Shown here: positions 25,841 through 34,034 of the stretch, in pieces | Position numbering within the stretch: position 1 is the first letter of the stretch | Layout of the letters: the number at the start of each line of letters is the position of its first letter | NCBI RefSeq assembly: GCF_021391495.1 | Contig: NZ_CP090063.1 | Span: forward strand, 4,836,001-4,900,000 | DNA from: Amycolatopsis acidiphila | GTDB taxonomy: Bacteria; Actinomycetota; Actinomycetes; Mycobacteriales; Pseudonocardiaceae | Reading direction: 5' to 3' | DNA: 64,000 nt | Position numbers and translations under genes: made by a program | The notes under the pieces: generated by a model | What the model was told of the DNA's origin: nothing | What the model saw: only the letters and a program-made list of their open reading frames with translations | Database searches by the model: none

Positions 25841-27439
25841 TCAGGCGTCCTCGAGGATCATTCGCGCCGCCTTCACGGACATCGCCATCAGGGGGCCGTT
25901 GAGGTTGCCGGCGACCATGACCGGCAGCACCGACGCGTCCATCACGCGCAGCCCGTCGACCCCGCGCACCCGCAGCTGCGGATCGGTGACCGCGTCCTCG
26001 CCGGGACCCATCTTGCACGCGCCGTAGGCGTGGAAGCTGGTTCCGCCGTTGAGCAGCACGTGGTTGAGGATCGACTCGTCGTCCTGGACGGCCCAGCCGG
26101 GCTCGGTCTCGGCCTTGACCACGTCGACGAACGGGTGCTGGGCCGCGATGTCCCGCATCCGCCGGAACAGGTCCACGAACTTCCTGCGGTCCGCGTCGTC
26201 GAACTCGTAGTTCGTGGTGATCCGCGGGTGTACCGCCGGATCGCCGGACACCACGTGCAGCCTGCCGAGGCTCGTCGGCCGCAGCGGGTAGCCGATGATC
26301 GACGCCCCGGGCCTGCTCTCCAGCGTCAGGTCCAGCGGCTTGCTGCCCTGCGTGAACGGCGTCATCAGGATCTGCGCGTCGACGCGGGGCTCGGCCGGGT
26401 TGGTCTTGAGGAAACCGACCAGGTCGTAGGCCGCCGACGCGATGGGACCACTGCGGGTGAACAGGTACTTCAGGCCCGAGGCCGCCTGCCCCAGGCCACT
26501 GCTCAACCGGGCGTTGTACCCCAGTTTCGGGTCGTTGAGCCGCAGCTGCAGCGTGACGTACCGGTGCTCGATCATGTCCTCGCCGACCATCGGGCGATCG
26601 AGGACGAGATCGATCCCGGCCGCCTTCAGCACCTCCGCGCCACCGATGCCGGACAACTCGAGCAGCTTCGGCGTCTCCATGTTGCCGAGCGACAGGATGA
26701 TCTCCTTGCCGGCCCGGATCTCCTCGGCCCCGGCGCCCGTGCCGACCACGACGCCGACCGCCCGGTCCTTCTCGACGACCACCCTGGTGACCTGCGCACC
26801 GGTGCGCACGGACAGGTTCGGGCGCTTTTCCGCGGGCTTGAGGAAGACCTTGCCCGCGCTCTGCCGCAGGCCGTTCTTGATGTTCGCCGGTGCGTAGCCG
26901 ACTCGCTCCTCGTCGGAGGAGTTCAGATCGTCCACCCGCTTCAGCCCGATGTTGCCCGCGGCGTCGAGCATGGCCTCGTCGACCGGGTCACCGCTCTGCT
27001 GAACGCTGATGTGCAACGGGCCACCGGCTCCGCGCATGTCCGACGCACCCAGCTGGTGGTCCTCGATCTCCTTGTAGACGGGCAGGATCTCCTCCCACCC
27101 CCAGCCGGGGTTCCCACGCTCCACAATGGAGTCCCAGTCGTGCTGGGCGCCCCGGTTGTAGACCATCCCGTTGATGGCGCTCGACCCGCCGAGAACGCGG
27201 CCCCGCGACCACTTCTCCGTCTGGCCCAGCGGTCCGAACGGCTCGGTCTCGTAGACGAACGAGTGCTGGGGGTTCTCGATGCTGAAGGCGAACCCCTTGG
27301 GAATGTGGAAGATCGGGCTCCGGTCGCGCTTACCGGCCTCCAGCAACAGGACGCGGGCGCCCGGGTCCTTGCTCAGCTCGGCGGCGAGGACGCAACCGGA
27401 CGTGCCGCCCCCCACGATGATGTAGTCGTATGACGCCAT
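25841..27439 (-). CDS. GMC family FAD-dependent oxidoreductase (choline dehydrogenase-like)
   Basis: A 532-residue glucose-methanol-choline oxidoreductase. The FAD-binding YIIVGGGTSGCVLAAELS is at the N-terminus, and signature 1 (GRVLGGSSAINGMVYNRG) is near residue 80. A second region, SLGNMETPKLLELSGIG, is near 255. The C-terminal MVAGNLNGPLMAMSVKAARM follows a HAYGACKMG active-site His. It oxidises an alcohol to an aldehyde, substrate unknown. The ATG at 27439 is preferred because AAGGG lies six bases upstream. Its upstream region holds one exact and one near copy of the TTGAC-N6-GTCAA repeat shared with genes at 45-58 kb. Confidence 0.87.
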   Translation of the reverse strand: MASYDYIIVGGGTSGCVLAAELSKDPGARVLLLEAGKRDRSPIFHIPKGFAFSIENPQHSFVYETEPFGPLGQTEKWSRGRVLGGSSAINGMVYNRGAQHDWDSIVERGNPGWGWEEILPVYKEIEDHQLGASDMRGAGGPLHISVQQSGDPVDEAMLDAAGNIGLKRVDDLNSSDEERVGYAPANIKNGLRQSAGKVFLKPAEKRPNLSVRTGAQVTRVVVEKDRAVGVVVGTGAGAEEIRAGKEIILSLGNMETPKLLELSGIGGAEVLKAAGIDLVLDRPMVGEDMIEHRYVTLQLRLNDPKLGYNARLSSGLGQAASGLKYLFTRSGPIASAAYDLVGFLKTNPAEPRVDAQILMTPFTQGSKPLDLTLESRPGASIIGYPLRPTSLGRLHVVSGDPAVHPRITTNYEFDDADRRKFVDLFRRMRDIAAQHPFVDVVKAETEPGWAVQDDESILNHVLLNGGTSFHAYGACKMGPGEDAVTDPQLRVRGVDGLRVMDASVLPVMVAGNLNGPLMAMSVKAARMILEDA

Positions 27440-27486
27440 CGCCATCCCTTTTCTCGTGCGGTGACCGCGGCGTCGGCGCCGGATCG

Positions 27487-27612
27487 TTGACACCTTCGTC
27501 ACTTCACGGGCGACGTCGGGAACGGGCACGGTTCCGAAGGTTGGCCGTACTCGGCGGCAGAACACTACTAAGAGTGCCGGTCAAATGGAAGCCTGATTGA
27601 CGAAGTAGTCAA
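27487..27612 (-). promoter_or_regulatory. Two TTGAC-N6-GTCAA-type sites upstream of the GMC gene
   Basis: TTGACGAAGTAGTCAA (27597-27612) is an exact member of the repeat family found five more times at 45.4, 52.7, 52.8, 58.3 and 58.6 kb. TTGACACCTTCGTCAC (27487-27502) has one mismatch. They lie between the GMC gene and the FAD protein gene at 27648 and could bind one shared regulator. Confidence 0.5.
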
Positions 27613-27647
27613 ATGTAGCCTCGAACGATCTGCGGTGGGCCGGCGAA

Positions 27648-28427
27648 TCAGCAGGTCACCTGCTCGCCGGCCCGCTCCGGCAGGCAGCCCCGGCCGGCCC
27701 GGCGGCCGGCGGCGACCACCTCGGCGTCGGTGAACCAGCGGTCGGTGAAACCGGCCGTCGCGGAGAACAGGCCGGGGACCGGCCAGCCACCGGCACTGAT
27801 CACCGCGCCGGTCGCGGTGTCCACCCGCAGTGCCGGCACGGACGTCGGATGCAGCGGGGCGGCACCCGACGACACCGGCCTCGGCACGCATTCCGCGTGT
27901 CCCTCCGCCGCCAGTACCGGCGTGAGCGAGGAACCGACGAACTCCCAGCCGGACGGTGGCGTCGCGACCACGACCACGGCGCACTCGACCGTGCCGAGCA
28001 CGAAGGACTCTTCCCACAGCCGCTCCGCGGCCTCGGTGAAGACCTCCCGCACGATGGCGGACGTACGCCGGGCGTGCAGGCTCATCCGGTACAGCCGGCG
28101 ATGCCAGGCGGCTTCCGCGGTGTTCGGCCCGATCGCGCCGTATCCGGCGCCGATCACCTGGCGGCCCTCCACCAGAAGCTCGTGCACCGTCGCTTGTGGA
28201 CGGACGCGGACCCCGTTCTCGAGCGCCGTCCGCCGCAGCTCGGCGCGCAGCCCGTCGCCGCCGGATCGGCCCACGCCGGGGGGACGCCGCCCGGCGAGCG
28301 ACGACTCGAGGGGCAGCTTGTCCAGGACGAGCACGTCGGCTCCGGCCTGCGCGGCCTCGATCGCCGCCGCCGCCCCGGCCAGCCCGAACCCGACCACCAG
28401 CACGTCCGCACGGTCCGTCAGCGCCAT
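27648..28427 (-). CDS. Short FAD-binding oxidoreductase (fumarate reductase/KstD-like fold)
   Basis: A 259-residue flavoprotein beginning MALTDRADVLVVGFGLAGAA, the dinucleotide-binding fold, with GGAGG well placed upstream. The C-terminal part (GWPVPGLFSATAG, then RRAGRGCLPERAGEQ) matches the end of fumarate-reductase/3-ketosteroid-dehydrogenase type proteins, where an active-site and FAD region follows. Normal members are 450-570 residues, so the central substrate domain is mostly missing, yet the frame is clean and start and stop are good. It may be a compact family member or a gene reduced by deletion. It shares its strand with the TetR gene 83 bases upstream. Confidence 0.65.
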   Translation of the reverse strand: MALTDRADVLVVGFGLAGAAAAIEAAQAGADVLVLDKLPLESSLAGRRPPGVGRSGGDGLRAELRRTALENGVRVRPQATVHELLVEGRQVIGAGYGAIGPNTAEAAWHRRLYRMSLHARRTSAIVREVFTEAAERLWEESFVLGTVECAVVVVATPPSGWEFVGSSLTPVLAAEGHAECVPRPVSSGAAPLHPTSVPALRVDTATGAVISAGGWPVPGLFSATAGFTDRWFTDAEVVAAGRRAGRGCLPERAGEQVTC

Positions 28428-28510
28428 GGGTCCAGCCTCCTTGCTGAGCACGCCGAAATGCCCTGACCTGCGCGGAGCTATTTATAGCAGCCTGTGTCAA
28501 AATACGAAAG

Positions 28511-29134
28511 TCAGCGAGGTGAAGCCGCGTCCTCCAGGTGGCGCAGCGCCTCGTCGACCGCGTCGTGCGGCTCGGCCGAGCCCTGCATGCTCCACCACAG
28601 CAGGGCACGCAGGATCGCGGCCTGCGTGCCGGACGCGATCACCTGCGGCGCGAGATCGTCGGGTTTGGCGTCGAGTTGCTCGACGAGCCAGTCGCGGACG
28701 ATCGTGTGCCACACCCGGAACGGCTCGGGCATGCTGTGCTGGAGCTCGGGGGTGCGGCTGATGACCCGCAGCCGGAGGCGGTCCATCGGCTTGTTCTCCG
28801 CCGAGGCGAGCAGCTGCGTGACAGCGATCCGGATCCGGGCCAGCAGGCTCTCCTGCGGCGGCGAGGCGTCGAGGTAGTCCCGCATGCCGCCGATGTCGGC
28901 GACGAGTCCACCCCAGACGATCTCGCTCTTCGAGGGGAAGTAGCGAAAGACCGTCCGGGACGTGACGCCCGCGGCCGCCGCCACCTCGGCGAGCGGCACC
29001 GCGTCGTATCCCCGTTCGTCCCACAGCGTCAGGGCGACCTGCTCCAGCTCCTCGCGGGTGACCTTCGGCGGCCGTCCCCGTCCGGGGGAATCCCCCGAGC
29101 CGCGCACTGGCCCCCCCGGATCTATTTGTGTCAT
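28511..29134 (-). CDS. TetR family transcriptional regulator
   Basis: A 207-residue TetR repressor. An N-terminal extension rich in Gly/Arg (GSGDSPGRGRPPK) precedes the helix-turn-helix (about residues 24-70, GYDAVPLAEVAAAAGVTSRTVFRYF). The ligand domain is typical of the group that ends in a Trp/Met-rich helix. It is divergent from the KstD-like flavoprotein gene, with 57 bases between starts, and is followed by the short FAD gene. TGTGTCA occurs on both sides of the gene (29128-29134 and 28493-28499), a possible half-site. It probably controls the flavoprotein genes on either side. Confidence 0.85.
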   Translation of the reverse strand: MTQIDPGGPVRGSGDSPGRGRPPKVTREELEQVALTLWDERGYDAVPLAEVAAAAGVTSRTVFRYFPSKSEIVWGGLVADIGGMRDYLDASPPQESLLARIRIAVTQLLASAENKPMDRLRLRVISRTPELQHSMPEPFRVWHTIVRDWLVEQLDAKPDDLAPQVIASGTQAAILRALLWWSMQGSAEPHDAVDEALRHLEDAASPR

Positions 29135-29191
29135 AGTGTGAACTTATCAAGCCGGAGCGCTTCCCCCAACACGATGCACAGGAGCATTGCC

Positions 29192-30793
29192 GTGGATTCT
29201 CAGCCTGACTACGACGTGGTAGTGGTTGGATACGGTGCGGCCGGAGCGGCCGCGGCGATTCAGGCCGCCGAACAGGGCGCCCGGGTACTCATACTCGACC
29301 GCGGTTACGGCGGCGGCGCCAGCGATCTGTCGGGCGGCGTGGTCTACGCCGGCGGCGGGACGCGGCACCAGCGCGCGGCCGGGCTCGACGACACCCCGGA
29401 CAACATGTTCGAGTACCTGCGCCTGGAGACCAAGGGCGTGGTCTCGGAGAAGACCCTGCGCCGTTTCTGCGAAACCAGCCCCGAGATGATCGACTGGCTG
29501 GAACGGCAGGGAGTCGAGTACCGCGGCACCCTCTGCCCGTACAAGACGTCCTATCCCACGGACGCGCACTATCTCTACTTCTCGGGCAACGAGAAGGCCT
29601 GGCCGTACGCGCTCAGCGCGAAACCGGCGGCGCGAGGCCACCGCCAGGTCGCCAAGGGCATGGGCTCCGGGCACGCGTTCTTCGAGGTGCTGCGCCGTTC
29701 GGCGATGGCCAAGGGGGTGGCTTTCCGCCCGCTGAGCCGGGTGCACGAACTGATCATCGAGGACGGCACCGTCGCCGGGGTGCGGTTCCGGTCGATGGAC
29801 CACGAAGGCGACGCGGGCCCCCGTCACCGCAAGCTGGCCCAGCTGGGCGTCAAGCTGTCGAACTGGGTGCCTGCGGTCGGCGCGCACTTCAACGGGCGAG
29901 CGGACAAGTTGTGGCAGGCCAACACCGCCGAAGGCGAGGTTCGCGCGAAGGCCGTCATCCTGGCCGCGGGCGGGTTCGTCTACAACCCGGAGATGAAGGC
30001 GCAGTACGCGGGCGGCTACGCGCACATTTCGCCGCTGGGCACGGCGGGTGACGACGGCACCGGTATCCGGCTGGGCGTTTCCGCCGGTGGCAGCACGGAT
30101 CTGATGGAGCGGATGACGGCGTGGCGGTTCCTCTCGCCGCCGAGCGCGTTCCTGGAAGGCGTGACGGTCGGGCCGAGCGGAGCCCGCATCGCCAACGAGG
30201 ACCTTTACGGCGCAACCCATTCCGACGTGATGATCCACGAGCACGAAGGCCGCGGCTTCCTGGTCGTCGACGCCCGCCAGTGGAAGAAGGCACGCCGGCA
30301 GGTGCGCACCCAGACCCAGCCGTTCCAGCTGGCGATGGCCGCCTATCTCTTCACCGCCGGTCACATCAAGGCAGCCAGCGTCGAGGCGCTGGCGAGGAAG
30401 ATCGGCGTGCCCCCCGCCGCGCTGGCCGACACCGTGTCGGCCTACAACACCGGGATCACCTCCGGTGCGGGCGACCCTGCCCACAAGGCCCCGGACCTGT
30501 GCTCGCCGGTGACCGAGGGCCCGTTCTACGCCGTCGACATCTCGATCAAGAACTCGCCGGCCTTCCCCGCGCCCGGCCTCACCCTCGGTGGCCTGCGGGT
30601 CGACGAGGAGACCGGTGAGGTGCTCACCGCGAAGGACGAACCCGTGTCCGGCCTCTACGCGGCCGGCCGCAACGCGGTCGGGATCTGCTCGAACAGCTAC
30701 ATCAGCGGGCTTTCGCTGGCGGACTGCATCTTCTCCGGCCGCCGGGCCGGCCAGCACGCGGCGAGCCTCCGTTCCGCGGAGGCGGCTGTCTGA
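29192..30793 (+). CDS. FAD-binding dehydrogenase of the fumarate reductase/3-ketosteroid-1-dehydrogenase group
   Basis: A 533-residue flavoprotein. The N-terminal YDVVVVGYGAAGAAAAIQA fold is followed by LSGGVVYAGGG and AAGGFVYNPEM near residue 260. The C-terminal SGLYAAGRNAVGICSNSYISGLSLADCIFSGRRAG closes the FAD domain and holds the Tyr and Gly-rich region characteristic of the group. Members perform 1,2-desaturation of ketosteroids or reduction of activated C=C bonds. The GTG at 29192 has AGGAG seven bases upstream. No other steroid-ring gene is present, so a steroid substrate cannot be claimed. A hairpin terminator follows at 30802. Confidence 0.82.
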   Translation: MDSQPDYDVVVVGYGAAGAAAAIQAAEQGARVLILDRGYGGGASDLSGGVVYAGGGTRHQRAAGLDDTPDNMFEYLRLETKGVVSEKTLRRFCETSPEMIDWLERQGVEYRGTLCPYKTSYPTDAHYLYFSGNEKAWPYALSAKPAARGHRQVAKGMGSGHAFFEVLRRSAMAKGVAFRPLSRVHELIIEDGTVAGVRFRSMDHEGDAGPRHRKLAQLGVKLSNWVPAVGAHFNGRADKLWQANTAEGEVRAKAVILAAGGFVYNPEMKAQYAGGYAHISPLGTAGDDGTGIRLGVSAGGSTDLMERMTAWRFLSPPSAFLEGVTVGPSGARIANEDLYGATHSDVMIHEHEGRGFLVVDARQWKKARRQVRTQTQPFQLAMAAYLFTAGHIKAASVEALARKIGVPPAALADTVSAYNTGITSGAGDPAHKAPDLCSPVTEGPFYAVDISIKNSPAFPAPGLTLGGLRVDEETGEVLTAKDEPVSGLYAAGRNAVGICSNSYISGLSLADCIFSGRRAGQHAASLRSAEAAV

Positions 30794-30801
30794 CCCTCGC
30801 G

Positions 30802-30824
30802 GGGGCGGGCACCCGGCCCGCCCC
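30802..30824 (+). terminator. Hairpin terminator after the flavoprotein gene
   Basis: GGGGCGGGC (30802-30810) and GCCCGCCCC (30816-30824) form a nine-base perfect stem with a five-base loop, nine bases after the stop. No U-tract follows, as is common for actinobacterial terminators. Confidence 0.6.
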
Positions 30825-30863
30825 GCCCGGTCCGCATCACATCGGCGCAGCCGCTCCGGCTGT

Positions 30864-30881
30864 TATGCTTCGATACATCGA
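30864..30881 (+). promoter_or_regulatory. -10 element and palindromic operator before ArsR gene
   Basis: TATGCT (30864-30869) is a likely -10 and runs into the 12-base inverted repeat TCGAT-AC-ATCGA (30870-30881), which would cover the transcription start. ArsR-type repressors often bind such AT-centred repeats at their own promoter. Confidence 0.5.
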
Positions 30882-30906
30882 TGAGGACCGAACGGGAGCG
30901 GCACGC

Positions 30907-31212
30907 ATGAACGACGAGGAGGCGCGGCCCTTCCGCGCCCTCGGCGATCCGGTCCGGTGGGTCGTCCTACGGCACCTCGCGGCCGCGCCGGGCGAGGTGG
31001 GCGCGAGCGAGCTCGCCGACGTGGTCACCGTGGGACAGCCGACGCTGTCCTACCACCTCGCCGTCCTGCGCGAAGCCGGCCTGATCGAGCGCCGCAAGGA
31101 AGGCCGCCAGCACTTCCACCGCATTCGCCCGGAAGCGGTGGCGGAGCTCGCGGAGTTCCTCGAAGCGGGCCTGCTGAAGGGCCCCACGGTGGACGAGCAG
31201 ACCACGGCCTGA
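30907..31212 (+). CDS. ArsR family winged-helix regulator
   Basis: A 101-residue ArsR/SmtB-type regulator. RALGDPVRWVVLRHLA begins the winged helix, and VTVGQPTLSYHLAVLREAGLIERRKEGRQHFHRI is the recognition helix and wing. No CxC metal motif is seen, so it is probably not a metal sensor of the classic kind. The start MNDEEA at 30907 follows a Gly/Ala-coding leader in which an earlier ATG (30865) overlaps the operator. No co-directional target follows; the next gene, also ArsR-type, converges with it. The 155 bases between them hold nothing recognisable. Confidence 0.8.
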   Translation: MNDEEARPFRALGDPVRWVVLRHLAAAPGEVGASELADVVTVGQPTLSYHLAVLREAGLIERRKEGRQHFHRIRPEAVAELAEFLEAGLLKGPTVDEQTTA

Positions 31213-31367
31213 TCGCAGCGGCTCGGGAGAGGGTGGCGCGCCCGTCCGCCCGGCTCCGAGCGGAACGCGTGCGGTAGCGAGACGTGCGGCCACCCACCCC
31301 CAGCAGCACGCCCGGCGCACCTGCGACGTGGGCGCGGCTCACCAGAGCAAGCACGGCCCGGCGAGCA

Positions 31368-31736
31368 CTACCAGGTCAGCAGGCCCGGATCCTCGGGCTC
31401 GTCCGGAGCGGCCGACCGCACCGCCGTCACCGGTGACCCCGGCCGTCCGCCACGACCGGCCGGCGCCAGGCCGCGCACCTGCTCGACCAGCTCCCGCACC
31501 AGCTCCCGGCGCAGCGCGTAGAAGTAGTGGCGGCCCTGCTTGCGCACGGTCAGCAAGCCGGCCTGGGTGAGGATGCGCGTGTGGTAGGACACCGCGGGCT
31601 TGGAGAGCGGCAGGATCTCCTCCAGGGTGCTGAAGGCCAGCTCGTCCACCTGGGCCAGCTCCCGCACGATGCTCCAGCGCACCGGGTCGCCGAGCGCCTT
31701 GAAGGCTTCGGTGGCCTGGGGATCCGCATCGGTCAT
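31368..31736 (-). CDS. ArsR-type HTH regulator at the end of the Rieske operon
   Basis: A 122-residue protein with an ArsR-like winged helix (FKALGDPVRWSIVRELA, then LPLSKPAVSYHTRILTQAGLLTVRKQGRHYFYAL). A basic helix and a Pro/Gly-rich tail follow. No metal-binding Cys pair is seen. The ATG at 31736 has GGAGGAG upstream; the GTG at 31742 is too close to it. It lies 43 bases behind the enoyl-CoA hydratase gene on the same strand, so it is the last gene of the leftward Rieske/E1/lipoyl operon and may regulate it. Confidence 0.78.
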   Translation of the reverse strand: MTDADPQATEAFKALGDPVRWSIVRELAQVDELAFSTLEEILPLSKPAVSYHTRILTQAGLLTVRKQGRHYFYALRRELVRELVEQVRGLAPAGRGGRPGSPVTAVRSAAPDEPEDPGLLTW

Positions 31737-31779
31737 CGGCACACTCCTCCTCGACCGGCCACAGTGGATGGACCGGGGC

Positions 31780-32577
31780 TCACCGGCCGCCGAACGACGG
31801 TGGCCGCCGCTCGCGCCGCGCCTCGATGGCTTCTCGCAGGTCGGCGGTGGTCATCGTGACCGGCTGGGCCAGCGACTCCCAGCGCAGCGCGGCCTCCAGG
31901 CCGCCGGCGGCGTGCTCGAGCCCGGTCTTGGTCAGCCGCACGGCGACCGGGCCCGCCGCGGCGATCTGCGCGGCGATGGCGAGCACGTCGTCCAGGACGT
32001 TCGCCGTCACCCCGTTCACCAGGGCCCAGGAAAGTGCTTCCTCGGCCCCGACTTCCCGTCCGGTGTAGAGCATCTCACGCGCCCGGGCGATGCCGATCGC
32101 CTCGGGCAGCAGCCAGGTGGCCCCCATCCCGCCGTGCAGGCCGAGCTCGAGGAAGGACGTGCCGAACGAGGCGCCGGGCGTCGCGTACCGGAGGTCGCAG
32201 GCGAGCGCGAGGCAGACGCCCGCGCCCAGGACCGGCCCGTCGATCGCGGCGAGCACCGGGACCGGCAGCTCCCGCGGCCGCAGCCAGCTGCGGTAGAACG
32301 GCAGCATCCGCCGACGCAGGCGATCGGCGGTCAGCTCCGCCGGCGATCCCTCGTCGAACCAGGACAGGTCGGCACCGGCGCAGAAGGTCGTGCCCTCCCC
32401 CGTCACGACGACCACCCGGACGTCCTCGTCGGCCGCGACCGCGTCGAGGGCGCGGTCCCAGGCCTCGGTCATCTCCCCGGTCATGGCGTTGCGCAGCCGG
32501 GGGCGGTTCAGGGTCAGCAACCGGATGCCGGGACCGGGTTCGGTCACCAGCACCGCGTCCCCGGATCCGGTCGCCAT
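31780..32577 (-). CDS. Enoyl-CoA hydratase/isomerase family protein
   Basis: A 265-residue crotonase. The oxyanion-hole regions are TTFCAGADLSW near residue 65 and GPVLGAGVCLALACDLRYA near 113. At the two catalytic Glu positions of hydratases it has FLELGLHGG, so one Glu is kept and the second is replaced; isomerase or lyase chemistry is possible. The length is normal. It lies between the free lipoyl-domain gene and an ArsR gene in the leftward operon, and probably acts on a CoA thioester made in this pathway. Confidence 0.82.
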   Translation of the reverse strand: MATGSGDAVLVTEPGPGIRLLTLNRPRLRNAMTGEMTEAWDRALDAVAADEDVRVVVVTGEGTTFCAGADLSWFDEGSPAELTADRLRRRMLPFYRSWLRPRELPVPVLAAIDGPVLGAGVCLALACDLRYATPGASFGTSFLELGLHGGMGATWLLPEAIGIARAREMLYTGREVGAEEALSWALVNGVTANVLDDVLAIAAQIAAAGPVAVRLTKTGLEHAAGGLEAALRWESLAQPVTMTTADLREAIEARRERRPPSFGGR

Positions 32578-32641
32578 CCCCGCGGTCCTCCGCTCGTCGT
32601 CGATGCCGCAGTTGTATCACCAGGCACCGCCGACGAGCATC

Positions 32642-32872
32642 TCAGCCGAGCTCGCCGACGACGGTACCGACCGGGTAGGTCTCACCGGGCTCAGCCTTGA
32701 TCCGCAGCACCCCGTCGACCGGGGCCTCGATCTCGGTCTCGGTCTTGTCCGTCGCGAGCAGGTAGACCGGGTCGCCGGCGCGGACGCCGGCGCCGTCCTC
32801 GACCAGCCACTCGACCAGTTCGCCCTCGGTCATCGACACACCGAGCTGCGGAATGTTCAGTTCGAACGCCAT
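32642..32872 (-). CDS. Stand-alone lipoyl (biotinyl/lipoyl) domain protein
   Basis: A 76-residue protein that is a single lipoyl domain: MAFELNIPQLGVSMTEGEL, then ATDKTETEIEAPVDG with Lys43 as the expected lipoylation site in the DKTE turn, and the closing PVGTVVGELG. In 2-oxoacid dehydrogenase complexes this domain is the N-terminus of the E2 subunit. Here neither the peripheral subunit-binding domain nor the acyltransferase domain follows, and no E3 gene is near. It directly follows E1-alpha and E1-beta in an operon, so it likely accepts the acyl or acetaldehyde group from that E1. How the group leaves the lipoyl arm is unclear. Confidence 0.85.
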   Translation of the reverse strand: MAFELNIPQLGVSMTEGELVEWLVEDGAGVRAGDPVYLLATDKTETEIEAPVDGVLRIKAEPGETYPVGTVVGELG

Positions 32873-32965
32873 TGCGCTCCTTGTCCCCCGTTTCGAGGTA
32901 ATGCGGATCGGGCCGGCCACCGGGCTCATTCGCCCAGTGGCCGTTCGGGACCGGGCCGAGCAGCG

Positions 32966-32993
32966 GTTCGCCGAACTCGGGTACTCGGCGAAC
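32966..32993 (-). other. Hairpin between E1-beta and the lipoyl gene
   Basis: GTTCGCCGA (32966-32974) and TCGGCGAAC (32985-32993) form a nine-base perfect stem with a ten-base loop in a 139-base gap, the only sizeable gap in an otherwise overlapping operon. It could be an attenuator, a processing site or a weak terminator. Confidence 0.4.
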
Positions 32994-33011
32994 ATCAGCT
33001 CCGGGGACAGC

Positions 33012-34034
33012 TCAACCGAAGAGGTCACGGACAGTTTTTTCGATACCCGGCCGCGAGGGCAGGTATGCGGCTTCCAGCGAGGACGCGTACGGCACCGGCG
33101 TGTTCGCGGCCGCCACCCGGCGCACCGGAGCGTGCAGCTGACCGAACAGGTCCTCGCTGATGGTCGCGGCCAGTTCGGCACCGAACCCGTTCCGGCGCAC
33201 GGCTTCGTGCACGATGACCGCTCGCCCGGTGCGGCCGACGGAGCCCAGGATGGCGTCGAGGTCCAGCGGAACGAGCGAGCGGACGTCGAGGACCTCGGCA
33301 TCGATCCCGTCCGCTGCCAGGTTTTCCGCCACCGCGAGGCAGTCGTGGACCTGCTTGCCCCAGCTGATGAGCGTGACGTCGGAACCGGGGCGGGCGATGC
33401 GGGCCTGGCCGAGTGGCACCCGGTGGTCGCCCTCGGGCACCGGCCCCTTGGCGGCGAAGTACAGGTGGTGCATCTCGACGAACACGACCGGGTCGTCGTC
33501 GAAGATCGACGACAGCAGCAGGCCCTTCGCGTCGGCGGGCGTCGACGGGACGACGACCTTCAACCCGGGCGTGTGCACCAGCGACGCTTCGAGCATGTCC
33601 GAGTGCTGTGCGCCGAACCCGCCACCCGCGCCGGTGGTCGTCCGTACCGTCAGCGGCACGTTGGTCTGGCCACCGGACATGTAGCGCAGCTTCGCGGCGT
33701 GGTTGATCAGCTGGTCCCCGCACACGGACAGGAAGTTCATCAGCATGATCTCCGCGACCGGGCGCATGCCGGTGATCGCCGCGCCGACCGCGGCGCCCAT
33801 GATGGCCTGCTCCGAGATCGGCGTCGGCCGGACCCGCTCCAGACCGTACTTGGTGGACAGTCCCTTGTGGAGGCCGAACCCACCACCCTTGGGGTCCTGG
33901 ATGTCCTCCCCCAGCTGGAACACGGTGTCGTCGAGCCCGAGCGCGACGTCCAGTGCCTCGTTGATCGCCTGGATCAGCATCATCTCCCGCGCGGCAGGAG
34001 CCTGCGCGTCGCGCACGTCGCTTTGCACTGTCAT
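33012..34034 (-). CDS. 2-oxoacid/acetoin dehydrogenase E1 component, beta subunit
   Basis: A 340-residue transketolase-fold protein. The Pyr domain has FQLGEDIQDPKGGGFGLHKGL near 40-60, RPTPISEQAIMGAAVGAAITGMRP near 70 and the long PADAKGLLLSSIFDDDPVVFVEMHHLYF. The C-terminal domain begins near residue 205. It pairs with E1-alpha, encoded just upstream with a four-base overlap, to form an alpha2beta2 thiamine-diphosphate enzyme like acetoin or branched-chain 2-oxoacid dehydrogenase E1. The ATG at 34034 overlaps the alpha stop (ATGA). The substrate is not evident. Confidence 0.88.
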   Translation of the reverse strand: MTVQSDVRDAQAPAAREMMLIQAINEALDVALGLDDTVFQLGEDIQDPKGGGFGLHKGLSTKYGLERVRPTPISEQAIMGAAVGAAITGMRPVAEIMLMNFLSVCGDQLINHAAKLRYMSGGQTNVPLTVRTTTGAGGGFGAQHSDMLEASLVHTPGLKVVVPSTPADAKGLLLSSIFDDDPVVFVEMHHLYFAAKGPVPEGDHRVPLGQARIARPGSDVTLISWGKQVHDCLAVAENLAADGIDAEVLDVRSLVPLDLDAILGSVGRTGRAVIVHEAVRRNGFGAELAATISEDLFGQLHAPVRRVAAANTPVPYASSLEAAYLPSRPGIEKTVRDLFG

